Notes: generated from the sequence alone by a model not told the origin. A stretch of DNA of 64,000 nt from Labrenzia sp. THAF82 (GCF_009363435.1 NZ_CP045354.1:1206501-1270500), one strand, 5' to 3'. Shown: positions 49,300 through 60,055, counted from the stretch's first letter. A program made the numbers and translations.

Positions 49300-50367
49300 T
49301 CAGTCCGTTTTTGGATCGAGGCTGCCGGACTGGTAGCGGGCAGCCATATCGGCCAGGGTAATGATTTTCTTGATCTTGGATGCCTGACCAGCCGTGTTGA
49401 ACGCTTCCAGCCGCTGGATGCAAAGCTTCTGCATCGCATCGCGCGCAGGCTTCAGGTATTTGCGCGGATCAAACTCGGACGGGTTTTCGGCAAAAACGCG
49501 ACGGATTTGGCCGGTAATCGCCATCCGGTTGTCGGTGTCGATGTTGACCTTGCGCACGCCGTTCTTGATGCCGCGCTGGATTTCCTCGACGGGGACACCC
49601 CAAGTCTGGGGCATTTCACCACCATATTGGTTGATGATGTCCTGGAGATCCTGCGGGACGGACGATGACCCGTGCATCACGAGATGGGTGTCCGGAAGGC
49701 GGCGGTGAATCTCCTCGATAACGTTCATCGCCAGGATTTCCCCGTCAGGCTGACGCGTGAACTTATAAGCGCCGTGGCTTGTGCCCATTGCGATCGCGAG
49801 CGCGTCGACCTTGGTTTCCTTGACGAACTTTACAGCTTCCTCAGGGTCGGTCAGCAGTTGATCCTGGCTCAGTTTGCCTTCCGCGCCGTGGCCGTCTTCC
49901 TTGTCGCCCATGCCGGTTTCGAGTGATCCGAGGACACCCAGTTCGCCCTCAACGGAAATACCGCCAAGATGAGCCATGTCAGTCACCGTTTTGGTGACGC
50001 CGACATTGTAGTCCCAGCTGGCAGGGGTTTTGCCATCCGCTTCAAGCGAGCCGTCCATCATCACGGATGTGAAGCCGGCCTGGATGGCGCTCATGCAAGT
50101 TTGCGGTGCGTTGCCATGGTCCAGATGGACGCAGACTGGGATGTGCGGATAAATCTCCACAACGGCATCCATCATGTGTTTCAGCATGACGTCATGTGCA
50201 TATGCACGTGCGCCGCGGGAGGCCTGAATGATCACCGGAGCGTCTGTCTGATCGGCCGCAGCCATGATCGCCAGCGCCTGCTCCATATTGTTGATGTTGA
50301 ATGCGGGAACGCCGTAGTCGTTTTCCGCTGCGTGGTCCAACAGCTGGCGAAGGGTGATACGTGCCAT
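49300..50367 (-). CDS. fba: Class II fructose-1,6-bisphosphate aldolase
   Basis: A 355-residue zinc enzyme for reversible cleavage of fructose-1,6-bisphosphate to DHAP and glyceraldehyde-3-phosphate. Zinc ligands are in CVHLDHGN and in GTSHGAYKF and [35 protein letters not shown] and [14 protein letters not shown] are class IIA (CbbA-type) features, and some members also cut sedoheptulose-1,7-bisphosphate. GGGGAG lies upstream of the ATG at 50367. Part of the glycolytic set with pgk, gap and tkt in this window. Confidence 0.96.
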   Translation of the reverse strand: MARITLRQLLDHAAENDYGVPAFNINNMEQALAIMAAADQTDAPVIIQASRGARAYAHDVMLKHMMDAVVEIYPHIPVCVHLDHGNAPQTCMSAIQAGFTSVMMDGSLEADGKTPASWDYNVGVTKTVTDMAHLGGISVEGELGVLGSLETGMGDKEDGHGAEGKLSQDQLLTDPEEAVKFVKETKVDALAIAMGTSHGAYKFTRQPDGEILAMNVIEEIHRRLPDTHLVMHGSSSVPQDLQDIINQYGGEMPQTWGVPVEEIQRGIKNGVRKVNIDTDNRMAITGQIRRVFAENPSEFDPRKYLKPARDAMQKLCIQRLEAFNTAGQASKIKKIITLADMAARYQSGSLDPKTD

Positions 50368-50597
50368 TAAAGTCTCCCCTGATCCGGTGTCTGCGAAACG
50401 AGCCTTACCATAACAAGTATTCGCGTTGCCGGTGTTGCGGTGCGTCAATCATCGGTGTTTCTATCAAGATTTTCCGGCGTTGAAAGAGGGCCTTATCGGT
50501 TAAATCAATTTAAATACAAAGACATGGCAGAAATTTCACTCCCGTATTTAATTTGGAAATAAAAATAAATTTGCTGCCGGACCTGTATCAGCTTCGA

Positions 50598-50969
50598 TCA
50601 TGTGCTCGGGGAACTGATATCAACGAATGTACCTGCCGGATCACGCAGGATCATGCGCCGCTGGCCATAAGGCATTTCCCGGGGAGCTTCGACGATGTTT
50701 GCATTTTGCGCGAGCGCCTTTTCATAGACGGCATCACAATCATTAACGACAAATGTCAGGATTACTCCGGCAGGGGCCCGCTGGGCCCTTGCCGGAACAA
50801 TCTCACTCGATTGCTTGAGGATACCAAGTTCCAGGGCCGGGTTTTCCGGGTCGGCAAGATTGACGAACCAGTCCGCGGAAAATCGCGGTTCGAAGCCTAG
50901 AATCTCCTGATAGAAGGCTGCTGTCACGGCAACCTCCTCCGTCAGGATGTTTGTGAAACTGCGCTGCAT
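50598..50969 (-). CDS. VOC (glyoxalase/bleomycin-resistance) family protein
   Basis: A 123-residue two-module protein of the vicinal-oxygen-chelate fold: TNILTEEVAVTAAFYQEILG, LELGILKQSSEIVPARAQR, VILTFVVNDCDAVYEKALAQ, IVEAPREMPYGQRRMILRDPAGTFVDI. The expected metal triad is not complete in this pattern, so binding rather than catalysis may be its role. A strong GGAG ribosome site lies before the ATG. It starts 27 bases downstream of the pgk stop and is probably co-transcribed. Confidence 0.85.
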   Translation of the reverse strand: MQRSFTNILTEEVAVTAAFYQEILGFEPRFSADWFVNLADPENPALELGILKQSSEIVPARAQRAPAGVILTFVVNDCDAVYEKALAQNANIVEAPREMPYGQRRMILRDPAGTFVDISSPST

Positions 50970-50995
50970 GACGGTTCTCCTGCTGATCTTGTCAG

Positions 50996-52189
50996 TTAGG
51001 CTTCAAGCGCTTTGACGCCGGGCAGTTCCTTACCTTCCAGCCACTCAAGGAAGGCACCTCCTGCTGTCGAGACATAGGAAAAATCATCGGCCGCACCAGC
51101 GTGATTGAGAGCTGCGACCGTGTCACCACCACCAGCAACCGAATTGAGCTTGCCGGCCTTGGTGTTGGCGGCGGCATGCCTTGCTGCAGCAACTGTTGCC
51201 GTATCGAAAGGTTCAATCTCAAACGCACCGAGCGGACCGTTCCAAACCAGCGTTTTGGCCGTATCGATCTTGGATGCGACGGTTTCGATCGATGCCACAC
51301 CCACATCAAGGATCATGCCGTCTGCAGGTATCGCATCCAAAGAAACGGTTTCGTTTTCCGCGCCAGCCTTGAATTCCCGCGCGACCACTGCATCCGCCGG
51401 CAGGACGATTTCGCAACTGGCTGCTTCCGCAGCTGACATGATCCTCTTGGCCGTATCGGCAAGGTCGTGCTCGCAGAGTGATTTCCCAACATTGACGCCC
51501 TTGGCTGCGAGGAACGTGTTGGCCATGCCGCCACCGATCACCAGCATGTCGACTTTGGAGACGAGGTTCTCCAGAAGATCAATCTTTGAAGACACTTTCG
51601 CACCGCCAACAACGGCCAGGACCGGCCGTTTAGGGTCGCCGAGCGCAGAGCTGAGCGCTTCTAGTTCCGCCTGCATTGTCCGTCCCGCGTAAGCCGGCAA
51701 CAGTTTGGCAATGCCTTCTGTGGAGCCGTGGGCACGGTGTGCTGCGGAGAACGCATCGTTCACGTAGAGGTCGCCATTTGACGCCAGGGCCTCTGCGAAA
51801 GACGGGTCGTTCTTTTCCTCGCCCTTGTGAAAACGCGTGTTTTCAAGAAGCAGGACATCACCATTTGACATTGCGGATGCGGCGTCAGATGCGGCCGGGC
51901 CGATGCAATCATCCGCAAAGCCGACCGTTTTGCCGAGCAGACTGGAGACCGCGGGTGCAACCGGGGCAAGCGACATGGATGACACCCGCTCGCCTTTCGG
52001 GCGGCCGAAATGAGCCAGCAGCACGACCTTTGCGCCCTTTTCAGAGAGTTCGCGGATTGTCGGCAGAACACGTTCAATACGTGTGGTGTCTGTGACTTTG
52101 CCGCCGTCCATCGGCACATTCAGATCTACACGGACGAGAACCCGTTTTCCGGTAATGTCGTTGATATTGTCGAGTGTATTGAAAGCCAT
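50996..52189 (-). CDS. pgk: Phosphoglycerate kinase
   Basis: Transfers phosphate between 1,3-bisphosphoglycerate and ADP in glycolysis and gluconeogenesis. The 397-residue length is right. Present are [52 protein letters not shown], the [10 protein letters not shown] hinge, [10 protein letters not shown]-like [18 protein letters not shown] and the C-terminal [14 protein letters not shown] 52189 (MAFNTLDN) starts the conserved sequence; a longer open frame to 52492 is an artefact of overlap with the LysE gene. Follows lysE by 14 bases. Confidence 0.97.
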   Translation of the reverse strand: MAFNTLDNINDITGKRVLVRVDLNVPMDGGKVTDTTRIERVLPTIRELSEKGAKVVLLAHFGRPKGERVSSMSLAPVAPAVSSLLGKTVGFADDCIGPAASDAASAMSNGDVLLLENTRFHKGEEKNDPSFAEALASNGDLYVNDAFSAAHRAHGSTEGIAKLLPAYAGRTMQAELEALSSALGDPKRPVLAVVGGAKVSSKIDLLENLVSKVDMLVIGGGMANTFLAAKGVNVGKSLCEHDLADTAKRIMSAAEAASCEIVLPADAVVAREFKAGAENETVSLDAIPADGMILDVGVASIETVASKIDTAKTLVWNGPLGAFEIEPFDTATVAAARHAAANTKAGKLNSVAGGGDTVAALNHAGAADDFSYVSTAGGAFLEWLEGKELPGVKALEA

Positions 52190-52203
52190 GGGAACACCTG
52201 TTG

Positions 52204-52827
52204 TCAGGGACGGGTGGAATTGGTGGACACGGCGATGCCAATACCGAGCAAGGTCAGCAGCACGCCGAAGGAGCGCTCCAGCCAAAGCTTGGCGCGCATG
52301 AATTGAAACCGCACGGATGGCAGCGTGAAGAACAGCGTGACCAGAACAAACCACAAAAAGACGCCGCCCGCCATGATCATGCCATAGCCGATTTGCGTCC
52401 AGAGCGGGGTCATGGGTGAAGTCACCTGCAGGAAGACACTCAGGGCAAACATCGTGGCCTTCGGATTGGTCACATTTGTGAAGAAGCCCCAACGCAATGC
52501 CTTGAGAGGCGGCATGCCGGAGAGGCCGTTACTGCCGGGCATGTCCCTTGAGGCTGTCCGGTACATGGTCACCCCAAGAAAGATCAGATAGGCAGCACCG
52601 AGCAGCTTGAGTGCATTGAATAGCAGTATTGACTGGGACACGATCAGGCCGATGCCTGCAAGCGCGTAGGAGACATGAACACCCAGTGCCAATGCGATGC
52701 CAAGCGCGGTCATGATGCCGGCCAGTCTGCCGCCGATCAGGGCGTTTCGCAAAACGACCGCGAAGTCAGGCCCCGGCACAATTGCGACGACGATCGTCAG
52801 TGAGATAACGGTTAGTAGTTCGAGCAC
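52204..52827 (-). CDS. LysE/RhtB family amino acid exporter
   Basis: A 207-residue inner membrane protein with six helices. Family features are [22 protein letters not shown] with a cytoplasmic signature, [11 protein letters not shown], and [21 protein letters not shown]. It exports small amino acids or homoserine lactones; the substrate is not decided. The start is a GTG with GGAG 9 bases upstream. It ends 14 bases before pgk, in a run gap-small ORF-lysE-pgk-VOC. An exporter inside this glycolytic block is unusual. Confidence 0.9.
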   Translation of the reverse strand: MLELLTVISLTIVVAIVPGPDFAVVLRNALIGGRLAGIMTALGIALALGVHVSYALAGIGLIVSQSILLFNALKLLGAAYLIFLGVTMYRTASRDMPGSNGLSGMPPLKALRWGFFTNVTNPKATMFALSVFLQVTSPMTPLWTQIGYGMIMAGGVFLWFVLVTLFFTLPSVRFQFMRAKLWLERSFGVLLTLLGIGIAVSTNSTRP

Positions 52828-52856
52828 GTGGTCTCCAGAAGTTGGAATAAGATGGC

Positions 52857-53027
52857 CTAGCGATCTGGTGGATTTTCGAGGTTCTTGATCGTTTCAGCCT
52901 TTTGTTGGTCAACGTCAGGCTGCCAATGCCGGTGACTGCGCTGCCCATTTCTTTCCTTTGAGCGCTCCAGCCAATAAAAGCCGAGCCCAAGCATCACAAC
53001 GACACAAATTATGATCGCAATTGTCAT
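52857..53027 (-). CDS. Small single-pass membrane protein between gap and lysE
   Basis: A 56-residue ORF, too short for routine lists. An N-terminal helix of about 18 residues (TIAIIICVVVMLGLGFYWL) is followed by a charged cytoplasmic or periplasmic tail (ERSKERNGQRSHRHWQPDVD and QQKAETIKNLENP). A good GAGGTAG ribosome site lies 6 bases upstream. It sits 29 bases upstream of lysE and after the gap terminator, so it may head the lysE-pgk transcript. No family assigned; a small subunit or membrane anchor is a guess. Confidence 0.65.
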   Translation of the reverse strand: MTIAIIICVVVMLGLGFYWLERSKERNGQRSHRHWQPDVDQQKAETIKNLENPPDR

Positions 53028-53049
53028 GCAACTACCTCAGTACCAAACA

Positions 53050-53084
53050 AAGAAAAGGCGGATGCAACGCTGCTGCACCCGCCT
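53050..53084 (-). terminator. Rho-independent terminator after gap
   Basis: Minus-strand AGGCGGGTGCA-7 bases-TGCATCCGCCT with one wobble, followed by TTTCTTT. Confidence 0.85.
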
Positions 53085-53122
53085 GACGTCAGACTGATTG
53101 TCTGGTCAACCAGATCATCTGG

Positions 53123-54133
53123 TTAGATGAGTTTCGCCATGGCAACGGCCGTGTCGGCCATGCGGTTGGAGAAGCCCCACTCGTTGTCGTACCAGGTCAG
53201 GATGCGCACAAAAGTGCCGTCCATAACCTTGGTCTGGTCCATGTGGAAGACGGAAGAGTGGCTGTCATGGTTGAAGTCCATGGAAACAAGCTTTTCTTCC
53301 GTGTAACCGAGAACACCCTTCAGCTTACCGTCCGCAGCTGCCTTGATCGCAGCATTGATTTCTTCAACACTGGTCTCGCGCTTGGCGATGAAGTTCAAGT
53401 CGACCACAGAGACGTTGGGTGTCGGCACGCGAATTGCCACGCCATCCATCTTGCCATTCAGCTCCGGCAGAACCAGTCCAACAGCTTTTGCCGCACCAGT
53501 GGATGTCGGGATCATGGACATGGCCGCCGCGCGAGCGCGGTAAAGATCCTTGTGCATGGTGTCCAGAGTCGGCTGGTCACCCGTGTAGGAGTGGATCGTT
53601 GTCATGAAGCCTTTTTCAATGCCGACGGTGTCATTGAGAACGTAAGCAACCGGCGACAGGCAGTTAGTGGTGCACGACGCGTTGGACACGACCAGATCTT
53701 CTGAAGTCAGTGCATCGTGGTTCACACCATAAACGATGGTCTTGTCAGCGCCTGCGGCTGGTGCTGAAACGAGAACACGCTTTGCACCGGCTTCCAGAAG
53801 CATTGAGGCCTTTTCTTTGGCGGTGAAGATGCCTGTGCATTCCATCGCAATGTCAACACCGAGCTCGCCCCATGGCAGTTCCTTCGGGTCGCGAATTGCG
53901 GTGACCTTGATAGGCTTGCCGCCGCCAACCGAGATCGTGTCACCGTCGACTGTCACTTCGGCGGGGAACCTGCCATGAACGGAGTCATAGCGCAGCAGAT
54001 GTGCGTTTGTTTCAACCGGACCAAGATCGTTGATGGCGACGACTTCAATGTCGGTGCGGCCGGATTCGACAATCCCGCGCAGGATGTTCCGGCCAATGCG
54101 GCCAAAACCGTTGATTGCTACCTTGGTTACCAT
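53123..54133 (-). CDS. gap: Glyceraldehyde-3-phosphate dehydrogenase
   Basis: A 336-residue NAD-dependent dehydrogenase for glyceraldehyde-3-phosphate to 1,3-bisphosphoglycerate. Cofactor loop [18 protein letters not shown], active-site [19 protein letters not shown] with the catalytic Cys and its relay His in HSYTGDQ, and the S-loop [32 protein letters not shown] ends it. ATG 54133 follows AGGAG at 7 bases. A terminator lies just after the stop, separating it from the small-ORF-lysE-pgk unit. Confidence 0.97.
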   Translation of the reverse strand: MVTKVAINGFGRIGRNILRGIVESGRTDIEVVAINDLGPVETNAHLLRYDSVHGRFPAEVTVDGDTISVGGGKPIKVTAIRDPKELPWGELGVDIAMECTGIFTAKEKASMLLEAGAKRVLVSAPAAGADKTIVYGVNHDALTSEDLVVSNASCTTNCLSPVAYVLNDTVGIEKGFMTTIHSYTGDQPTLDTMHKDLYRARAAAMSMIPTSTGAAKAVGLVLPELNGKMDGVAIRVPTPNVSVVDLNFIAKRETSVEEINAAIKAAADGKLKGVLGYTEEKLVSMDFNHDSHSSVFHMDQTKVMDGTFVRILTWYDNEWGFSNRMADTAVAMAKLI

Positions 54134-54278
54134 ATTCCACTCCTGCGATCTTCGGCGTTTCATTCCAAGAAAAACGCCACCTTTATGACCACATGTGTCG
54201 TGGTCGCTTGGAAGAGCCTCAAGTGCTCAGGGCCCGGCAACATATGGAGGATCTGGCGTTGCCGGGAATTGATCTCAA

Positions 54279-56267
54279 TTAAGTTGCGAGCTTTTCTTTC
54301 GCTGCAGAGACGACGGCGTCCTTGGTGATGCCGAAGTGCTCATACAGCTCCTTGTAAGGTGCGCTCGCGCCGAAGCCGTTCATGCCAATAAACAGGCCGT
54401 CATTGCCGACGAAACGGTCCCATCCCATGCGGATGCCCGCCTCAACGGCAATCTTGACCGCGCTGTCGCCGATGATGTCGGCCTTATAGTCGTCCGATTG
54501 GGATTCGAACAGTTCGAAAGATGGGACACTGACTACTCGCGTCGCAATACCTTCTTCGGTCAACTCTTTATGAGCATCGACAGCGATCTCAACTTCCGAG
54601 CCTGACGCAAAGATGGTGACCGCTGCGCTGTCTTCACAGTCAATCAACACATAAGCGCCTTTGGCACAAAGGTTGTCTTCTTCGAAATTCTTGCGCTGAG
54701 ACGGAAGGTTCTGGCGGGTCAATGCCAGGACAGACGGTCCGGACCTGTCTTCAAGCGACAGCTGCCAGCATTCCAGCGTTTCGGTGATGTCGGCAGGCCG
54801 GTAGAACGTGAGGTTCGGGATTGCCCGCAGAGCCGCGAAATGTTCGACCGGTTGGTGGGTTGGGCCGTCTTCGCCAAGCCCGATGGAATCGTGCGTCATC
54901 ACATGGATAACTCGCTGGCCCATCAATGCTGCTAGTCGGATCGACGGACGGCAGTAATCGGAGAAGATCAAGAAACCGCCGGAATAGGGGATCAGGCCAC
55001 CATGCAGCGCCATCCCGTTCATGGCCGCAGCCATGCCGTGTTCGCGAATACCGTAATGAATGTAGCGACCGGAGAAATCGTCCGGTGTAACCGGCACGGT
55101 TTGTGGTGTTTTGGTGTTGTTCGAGCCGGTCAGGTCGGCTGACCCACCAATCGTTTCCGGTACGACTTCGTTGATCACGTTCAGGACAGCTTCGGAAGCC
55201 TTGCGCGTTGCCATGGTTGGCTGTTCGTCTGCGAGCTTCTTCTTGTAGTCCAGAATAGCCTGGGTGAACGTCGCTGGAAGATCACCACGGTACCGGCGGT
55301 CGAATTCGGCCCGCGTTTCCGCGTCCGCATCCGCAAATCGCTTTTGCCAGTCCTTGTGTGCGTGGGCGGAACGGAGCCCGGCAATCCGCCATGCATCCAG
55401 AACATCGCTTGGAATGTCAAAGGGCTCGTGCGGCCAGTTGAGCGCGTCGCGTGTTCCGACAATTTCTTCAGCACCCAGCGGTGAACCATGCGCCTTTTGC
55501 GACCCGGCTTTGGTGGGAGCTCCAAATCCGATTGTGGTTTTGGCAGCAATCAGGGTCGGTCTGTCACTTGCCTGGGCTTGGCGGATCACGGCGGCAAGAG
55601 CTTCCGGGTCATGACCGTCAACACTCAAAGTGTTCCAGCCTGAGGCCGCAAAGCGGGCCTGCTGGTCCGTCGAATCGGTGATTTCGACCTTACCGTCAAT
55701 GGAAATGCCGTTGTCGTCCCAGATCACGATCAGCTTGTTCAGCTTGAGGTGACCGGCAAGTGTCAGTGCTTCCTGGCTGATGCCTTCCATGAGGCAGCCG
55801 TCGCCAGCGAGAACGTATGTGTAGTGATCGACAAGATCTTTGCCGAAACGCTCTTCCTGCAGACGTTCGGCAATCGCCATGCCAACCGCATTGCCCAGGC
55901 CCTGGCCGAGCGGGCCGGTTGTGGTCTCAATGCCAGCGCCATGGCCATATTCCGGGTGGCCGGCCGTGCGCGAGCCGAGCTGGCGGAAGTTCTTGATTTC
56001 GTCGAGCGTGAAATCTTCGTAGCCGAGCAAGTACAGCAGGCTGTACAGCAGCATGGATCCGTGACCAGCAGAAAGAACGAAGCGATCGCGGTCGGACCAG
56101 TCGGGTGCAGTCGGATCAAACTTCAGGAACTGGGTAAACAGAACGGTTGCGATATCGGCGGCCCCCATGGGCAGTCCGGGGTGACCGGATTTCGCCTTTT
56201 CCACGGCATCGATGGCAAGGAAGCGGATCGCGTTTGCCATGCGCTGGTGTTTTTCAATATCGGTCAT
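54279..56267 (-). CDS. tkt: Transketolase
   Basis: A 662-residue thiamine-diphosphate enzyme of the pentose phosphate and Calvin cycles, moving two-carbon units between sugar phosphates. TPP ligands are in [21 protein letters not shown] and [27 protein letters not shown], the [15 protein letters not shown] loop and the C-terminal [15 protein letters not shown] are in place. The ATG is preceded by CGGGAAG at 6 bases. It is the first gene of the minus-strand carbon block and is 145 bases from gap. Confidence 0.97.
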   Translation of the reverse strand: MTDIEKHQRMANAIRFLAIDAVEKAKSGHPGLPMGAADIATVLFTQFLKFDPTAPDWSDRDRFVLSAGHGSMLLYSLLYLLGYEDFTLDEIKNFRQLGSRTAGHPEYGHGAGIETTTGPLGQGLGNAVGMAIAERLQEERFGKDLVDHYTYVLAGDGCLMEGISQEALTLAGHLKLNKLIVIWDDNGISIDGKVEITDSTDQQARFAASGWNTLSVDGHDPEALAAVIRQAQASDRPTLIAAKTTIGFGAPTKAGSQKAHGSPLGAEEIVGTRDALNWPHEPFDIPSDVLDAWRIAGLRSAHAHKDWQKRFADADAETRAEFDRRYRGDLPATFTQAILDYKKKLADEQPTMATRKASEAVLNVINEVVPETIGGSADLTGSNNTKTPQTVPVTPDDFSGRYIHYGIREHGMAAAMNGMALHGGLIPYSGGFLIFSDYCRPSIRLAALMGQRVIHVMTHDSIGLGEDGPTHQPVEHFAALRAIPNLTFYRPADITETLECWQLSLEDRSGPSVLALTRQNLPSQRKNFEEDNLCAKGAYVLIDCEDSAAVTIFASGSEVEIAVDAHKELTEEGIATRVVSVPSFELFESQSDDYKADIIGDSAVKIAVEAGIRMGWDRFVGNDGLFIGMNGFGASAPYKELYEHFGITKDAVVSAAKEKLAT

Positions 56268-56688
56268 CGTCTTCCCGTTGCTTGCGTTGAAGCGCCGTTG
56301 CCGAGGTTGGACCGCCCGGCAAGGTATGAATGAGGTACGTTGCTCAGAAGCTGACTATCGTCAATTTCGAACAGGCGCCAGACAAATATCAGGAACCGTC
56401 GGCGAGTCAACAAAGGCGAGCCAACGGAATCCGGGAAGAAATTTTCTTTTTGGGCGTTATAGAGTTGAGGATTCTGCCAATGGTGCCATTGACTGAGAGA
56501 AGTTGCGATGCCTAAGCTCGACGCCCTGAAAAAGATTTGCTTTTTCGCCGCGAAACAATCGCGTGAACGCTGTGTCGGAAGTGTCATTGGATGTTGCGCG
56601 ACACAGTAGCGAAAGCGCCAAATCTCCGGAATGTGCGTTTGAAAGGAACTGGCGGACCGCCGCAAAACACTTTGGGAAAATGTAATTA
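56268..56688. other. Intergenic region between divergent tkt and DUF4164 genes
   Basis: No gene seen. It must hold the tkt promoter (minus) and that of the DUF4164-zapA unit (plus). GGCGGACCGCC at about 56650 is a short inverted repeat. No convincing -35/-10 pair stands out. Confidence 0.35.
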
Positions 56689-56985
56689 ATGGCGGATGTC
56701 GACTGCATGGAAAAGACCAGTCTTACCGACGCGGTAAAGCGCCTTGATACTGCTGTCGGTCAGCTGGAGGCGGCTGTTCAGCGTCGCATGGACGCCGACA
56801 GATCGTTGAATGCCCTGCAGGATGATCTTCAAAGGCTTGGCGAAGACAGGTCTCAGCTGGCTGCATCACTGGATGAAAGCGAAGCGCGGGCCTCCCGTTT
56901 GGAGGAAGCCAACAAGGACGTGTCCCGCCGGCTTGTTTCCGCCATGGAAACCATCCGAAGCGTTCTTGATGCGCATGGAGGCTGA
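56689..56985 (+). CDS. DUF4164 coiled-coil protein
   Basis: A 98-residue, nearly all coiled-coil protein: LTDAVKRLDTAVGQLEAAVQR, DDLQRLGEDRSQLAASLDESEARASRLEE, with heptads throughout. DUF4164 genes sit directly before zapA in many Rhizobiales, and this suggests a joint role in FtsZ-ring assembly; that is inference. The gap to zapA is 7 bases, so translation is coupled. The start ATG 56689 has only a fair ribosome site; MEKTSLTD at 56707 is an alternative. Confidence 0.8.
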   Translation: MADVDCMEKTSLTDAVKRLDTAVGQLEAAVQRRMDADRSLNALQDDLQRLGEDRSQLAASLDESEARASRLEEANKDVSRRLVSAMETIRSVLDAHGG

Positions 56986-56992
56986 CTGAACA

Positions 56993-57373
56993 ATGGCGCA
57001 GATTACCGTCACGATTAATGGCAAAGCCTTCCGGATGGCTTGCGATGATGGTGAAGAGGAACGTCTTCAGGGCCTGGCGGCGCGCTTCGATGGCTGGATC
57101 GGGGAATTGAAGGGTGCGTTCGGTGAGATTGGCGATCAGCGCCTGACCGTCATGGCCGGCATCATGGCAACCGACCAATTGTCGGAACTTGAACGCAAGA
57201 TCGTCAGGCTTGAAGCGGACCTGGAAGATGCCAAACGGCAGCAGGATGCAGCGCTCGATAACATGAGCCAGAACGAAGAAGAACTCTCCAGGGCGGTCAA
57301 TACTGCTGCAGCAAGGATTGAAAGCCTTGCTGATGGCTTGAGCAAGAGCCTCAAAAATCCGGAAAATTCCTGA
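56993..57373 (+). CDS. zapA: Cell division protein ZapA
   Basis: A 126-residue protein: ITVTINGKAFRMACDDGEEERL, then ARFDGWIGELKGAFGE and GDQRLTVMAGIMATDQLSELERKI, the ZapA pattern of a small globular head and a long coiled-coil dimer arm. It bundles FtsZ protofilaments at midcell. The tail, NTAAARIESLADGLSKSLKN, is slightly longer than in E. coli. GGAGG lies 12 bases before the ATG. The order zapA, 6S RNA gene, cyclo-ligase gene is the same as in many proteobacteria. Confidence 0.94.
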   Translation: MAQITVTINGKAFRMACDDGEEERLQGLAARFDGWIGELKGAFGEIGDQRLTVMAGIMATDQLSELERKIVRLEADLEDAKRQQDAALDNMSQNEEELSRAVNTAAARIESLADGLSKSLKNPENS

Positions 57374-57489
57374 ACACTGCTGGTTCGTGCTGTGGTTCTT
57401 TGAATTCAGTCTTCAAAATCGTTTGTATTGAATTCCATGCCGCTCTGGTAATTGCCTGAAGTCGGGTCTATATGCCGTAGTCGCGGCTG

Positions 57490-57670
57490 CCCGACACGTC
57501 AGGAACATTATCCCCGGGGCCTTACGCATTCCTTCGGGAGCTGTCCCTGCGCTGGGCCGTGGTCCGTTGCATACGGCGCCCACCTACTTTGTAGGTTCTC
57601 CGGGATTGCAGATCCAACGGTCGGACGGCTGCACCTTTCTATTCCAAGTGCCCGGCTACACTGGCCGGTA
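57490..57670 (+). ncRNA. ssrS: 6S RNA
   Basis: Lies in the 354-base gap between zapA and the 5-formyl-THF cyclo-ligase gene, the conserved place of 6S RNA. It contains GCCGTGGTCCGTTGCATACGG and CGCCCACCTACTTTGTAGGT (split here), the short helix ACCTAC-TTT-GTAGGT, and an opposing GCAGATCCAACGGTCGGACGGCTG arm that pairs with GGTCCGTTG. Such a long bulged duplex mimics an open promoter and holds sigma-70 polymerase in stationary phase. TATATG at about 57470 may be the promoter -10. The ends are estimates within about 20 bases. Confidence 0.75.
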
Positions 57671-57727
57671 GTCGTGCTTGCGGCGAACCGGGCCAAGACA
57701 GATTTGATCGCTCTGACGTAAAGGCTC

Positions 57728-58306
57728 ATGGCTATTCCTTCTTCCCATGCCGACAAAAAAGAAGCTGTTCGCAGGCATGCACTCGCCCGCCGAAAGGCGA
57801 TGGACGAGATCGAACGGATCGAAAAGAGCCTTGCGCTGGTTGATCATGTCGACGATCTGCCTCTTCCCGAGGGAGCTATCGTTTCAGGTTTCTGGCCAAT
57901 CCGTGACGAGATAGATATCAGACCGCTCATGGATGCCTTGCGTCAAAGAGGCCACCCACTGTGTCTGCCGGCGATTGCCGAACCTCATCTTGAGTTTCGC
58001 AGACTTGAGCGCGACAGCGAACTGGTGCGGGCAGGTTTTGGGACACTGGAACCAGCGCCGTCTGCAGAAAAAATGCGCCCGGATGTCATGCTCATGCCCC
58101 TGTCCGGTTTCGACAGTGCCGGTAACCGACTTGGCTATGGAAAGGGGCACTACGATACGGCAATTGCAGCCATCGAAAGAGAAGGCCCCCTCCTGTGTAT
58201 CGGCGTGGCTTTTGCGGTTCAGGAGGTTGACCGCGTGCCCTTTGAAGCGCATGACAAACCTCTGAATGGGATTTTAACTGAAGTCGGATACCGGGCATTC
58301 AGCTGA
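57728..58306 (+). CDS. fau: 5-formyltetrahydrofolate cyclo-ligase
   Basis: Converts 5-formyl-THF to 5,10-methenyl-THF with ATP, keeping the folate pool usable. The 192-residue protein shows basic ADKKEAVRRHALARRKAMDE at the start, IVSGFWPIRDEIDIRPLMDALR, and the C-terminal PLSGFDSAGNRLGYGKGHYDTAI signature with the ATP-binding GYGKGYYD-like motif. AAAGG lies 6 bases upstream. The downstream ymdB gene is 48 bases away. This gene next to 6S RNA is a common bacterial arrangement (E. coli ygfA). Confidence 0.93.
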   Translation: MAIPSSHADKKEAVRRHALARRKAMDEIERIEKSLALVDHVDDLPLPEGAIVSGFWPIRDEIDIRPLMDALRQRGHPLCLPAIAEPHLEFRRLERDSELVRAGFGTLEPAPSAEKMRPDVMLMPLSGFDSAGNRLGYGKGHYDTAIAAIEREGPLLCIGVAFAVQEVDRVPFEAHDKPLNGILTEVGYRAFS

Positions 58307-58354
58307 CTACAGACCGCTGTCGCATGTCAGCCTTTGATCGCCTAGCGAGGTTAC

Positions 58355-59185
58355 ATGCGTATTTTGTTTCTGGGGGATCTTGTCGGCCGCTCCGGTCGTT
58401 CTGCGGTGATCGACAAATTGCCCGGGCTCGTAGAAGACAACCAGCTCGACTTCGTCATTGTGAATGGTGAAAACGCGGCGTCCGGTTTCGGGATCACCGA
58501 GGCAATTCTTCAAGATGTTCTGGACGCCGGTGCAGACGTTGTAACGACTGGAAATCATGTGTGGGATCAGCGGGACACGCTTGTTTATATCGAGCGTCAG
58601 GATCGTCTGCTCAGACCTGTGAACTATCCTTCAGGCACGCCGGGTCGGGGAGCACATCTTTATACGGCCCGAAACGGTGCTCAGGTGATGGTCGCCAATG
58701 TGATGGGGCGCGTCTATATGGATGCGCTCGATGACCCCTTTGCCGCGATGGACAGGGTTGTGTCCGACTGCCCGCTGGCTGAAGTTGCCGATGCGATCAT
58801 TGTCGACATGCACGCCGAGGCAACAAGCGAAAAACAGGCGATGGGTCATTTCCTGGATGGGAGGGTCAGTCTCGTGGTTGGCACACATACCCATGTTCCG
58901 ACTGCCGACCACCAAATCCTGGAGAACGGGACGGCCTACCTTTCGGATGCCGGGATGTGCGGTGCTTATGACAGCGTGCTCGGGATGGACAAAGAAGAGC
59001 CGGTCAATCGGTTCCAACGCAAGATCCCGGGATCAAGGTTCACGCCGGCAACGGGAGACGCCACGATCTGCGGCGTGGCTATCGAAACCGATGATCAGAC
59101 GGGACTTGCAGACCGGATTGCACCTCTCCGGATCGGAGGGCGCCTGGAGCCGGTCCAGCCGTATTTCTGGTCCGATCCAGACTGA
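58355..59185 (+). CDS. ymdB: YmdB-family metallophosphoesterase
   Basis: A 276-residue enzyme (TIGR00282 type). Metal ligands are visible in MRILFLGDLVGRSGR (Asp8), VIVNGENAA (Glu and Asn), TTGNHVWDQ (Asn, His), DMHAEATSEK and GTHTHVPTADH. In Bacillus, YmdB is a 2',3'-cyclic-nucleotide phosphodiesterase that switches cell fate. The 276-residue length is standard. It is 102 bases from yebC, in the same direction, and a shared transcript is likely. Confidence 0.93.
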   Translation: MRILFLGDLVGRSGRSAVIDKLPGLVEDNQLDFVIVNGENAASGFGITEAILQDVLDAGADVVTTGNHVWDQRDTLVYIERQDRLLRPVNYPSGTPGRGAHLYTARNGAQVMVANVMGRVYMDALDDPFAAMDRVVSDCPLAEVADAIIVDMHAEATSEKQAMGHFLDGRVSLVVGTHTHVPTADHQILENGTAYLSDAGMCGAYDSVLGMDKEEPVNRFQRKIPGSRFTPATGDATICGVAIETDDQTGLADRIAPLRIGGRLEPVQPYFWSDPD

Positions 59186-59287
59186 TGAGACGTCATGCGT
59201 TTCCGCAAGCTGGATTTTCGACCTCAACTTGCCTATAAGCGGGCGCAGTTTTCATCGAAATTACCTTAAGAAGAACCGAGAAGAGCC

Positions 59288-60034
59288 ATGGCAGGCCATT
59301 CAAAATTCAAGAACATCATGCACCGCAAGGGCCGCCAGGATGCAGCCCGCTCCAAGATGTTCTCCAAACTGTCCAAGGAAATCACCGTCGCGGCAAAGAT
59401 GGGTGACCCAGACCCAGACTCCAATCCGCGCCTGCGTCTTGCCGTTCAGAACGCCAAGGCCCAGTCGATGCCCAAGGACAATATCCAGCGGGCAATCAAC
59501 AAGTCGCAAACGGGTGATGGCGATAACTACGAAGAGATCCGCTACGAGGGATACGGACCAGCCGGTGTTGCCGTTGTCGTCGAGGCGCTGACGGACAATC
59601 GCAACCGGTCTGCTTCCAACGTGCGCTCTTATTTCACGAAATGCGGCGGCTCGCTTGGGGAAACCGGCTCGGTCTCCTTCATGTTCGACCGTGTTGGTGA
59701 GGTCATCTACAAGCCCGATGCAGGTGAAGCCGATGCGGTTCTGGAGGCTGCGATCGAGGCGGGTGCTGAAGATGTGCAATCGGATGAAGGCGGTCACACG
59801 ATCTATACGGCCTTTGAAGATTTGAATGACGTTGCCAAGGCGCTTGAAGATGCACTTGGAGAAGCCGATTCCACCAAGATCATCTGGAAACCGCAGAACC
59901 TCACGCCCGTTGATGTGGACAAGGCGCAAACGCTGATGAAACTGATCGATATGCTTGAGGACGATGATGATGTTCAAAACGTCTACTCGAACTTCGATGT
60001 CGATGAAGAAACAATGGCCGCACTTGCGACCTAA
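59288..60034 (+). CDS. yebC: YebC/PmpR family transcription or translation factor
   Basis: A 248-residue protein with the family start [20 protein letters not shown] and [18 protein letters not shown], the central [19 protein letters not shown] and the C-terminal [17 protein letters not shown]. YebC proteins act as repressors (PmpR of Pseudomonas) and, in recent work, relieve ribosome stalling. Alphaproteobacterial members are often the neighbours of ruvCAB, as here. The RBS is AGAACCGAGAAGAGCC, with GAGAAGAG close to the ATG. A strong terminator follows. Confidence 0.95.
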   Translation: MAGHSKFKNIMHRKGRQDAARSKMFSKLSKEITVAAKMGDPDPDSNPRLRLAVQNAKAQSMPKDNIQRAINKSQTGDGDNYEEIRYEGYGPAGVAVVVEALTDNRNRSASNVRSYFTKCGGSLGETGSVSFMFDRVGEVIYKPDAGEADAVLEAAIEAGAEDVQSDEGGHTIYTAFEDLNDVAKALEDALGEADSTKIIWKPQNLTPVDVDKAQTLMKLIDMLEDDDDVQNVYSNFDVDEETMAALAT

Positions 60035-60055
60035 GAGGGCGTGACGTTTCTTTTC

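Noticed and set aside
50500-50580. AT-rich patch upstream of fba as a possible origin or attachment site.
   Set aside because: No iterated boxes, no tRNA edge and no nearby mobility gene; it is more likely an ordinary promoter region.
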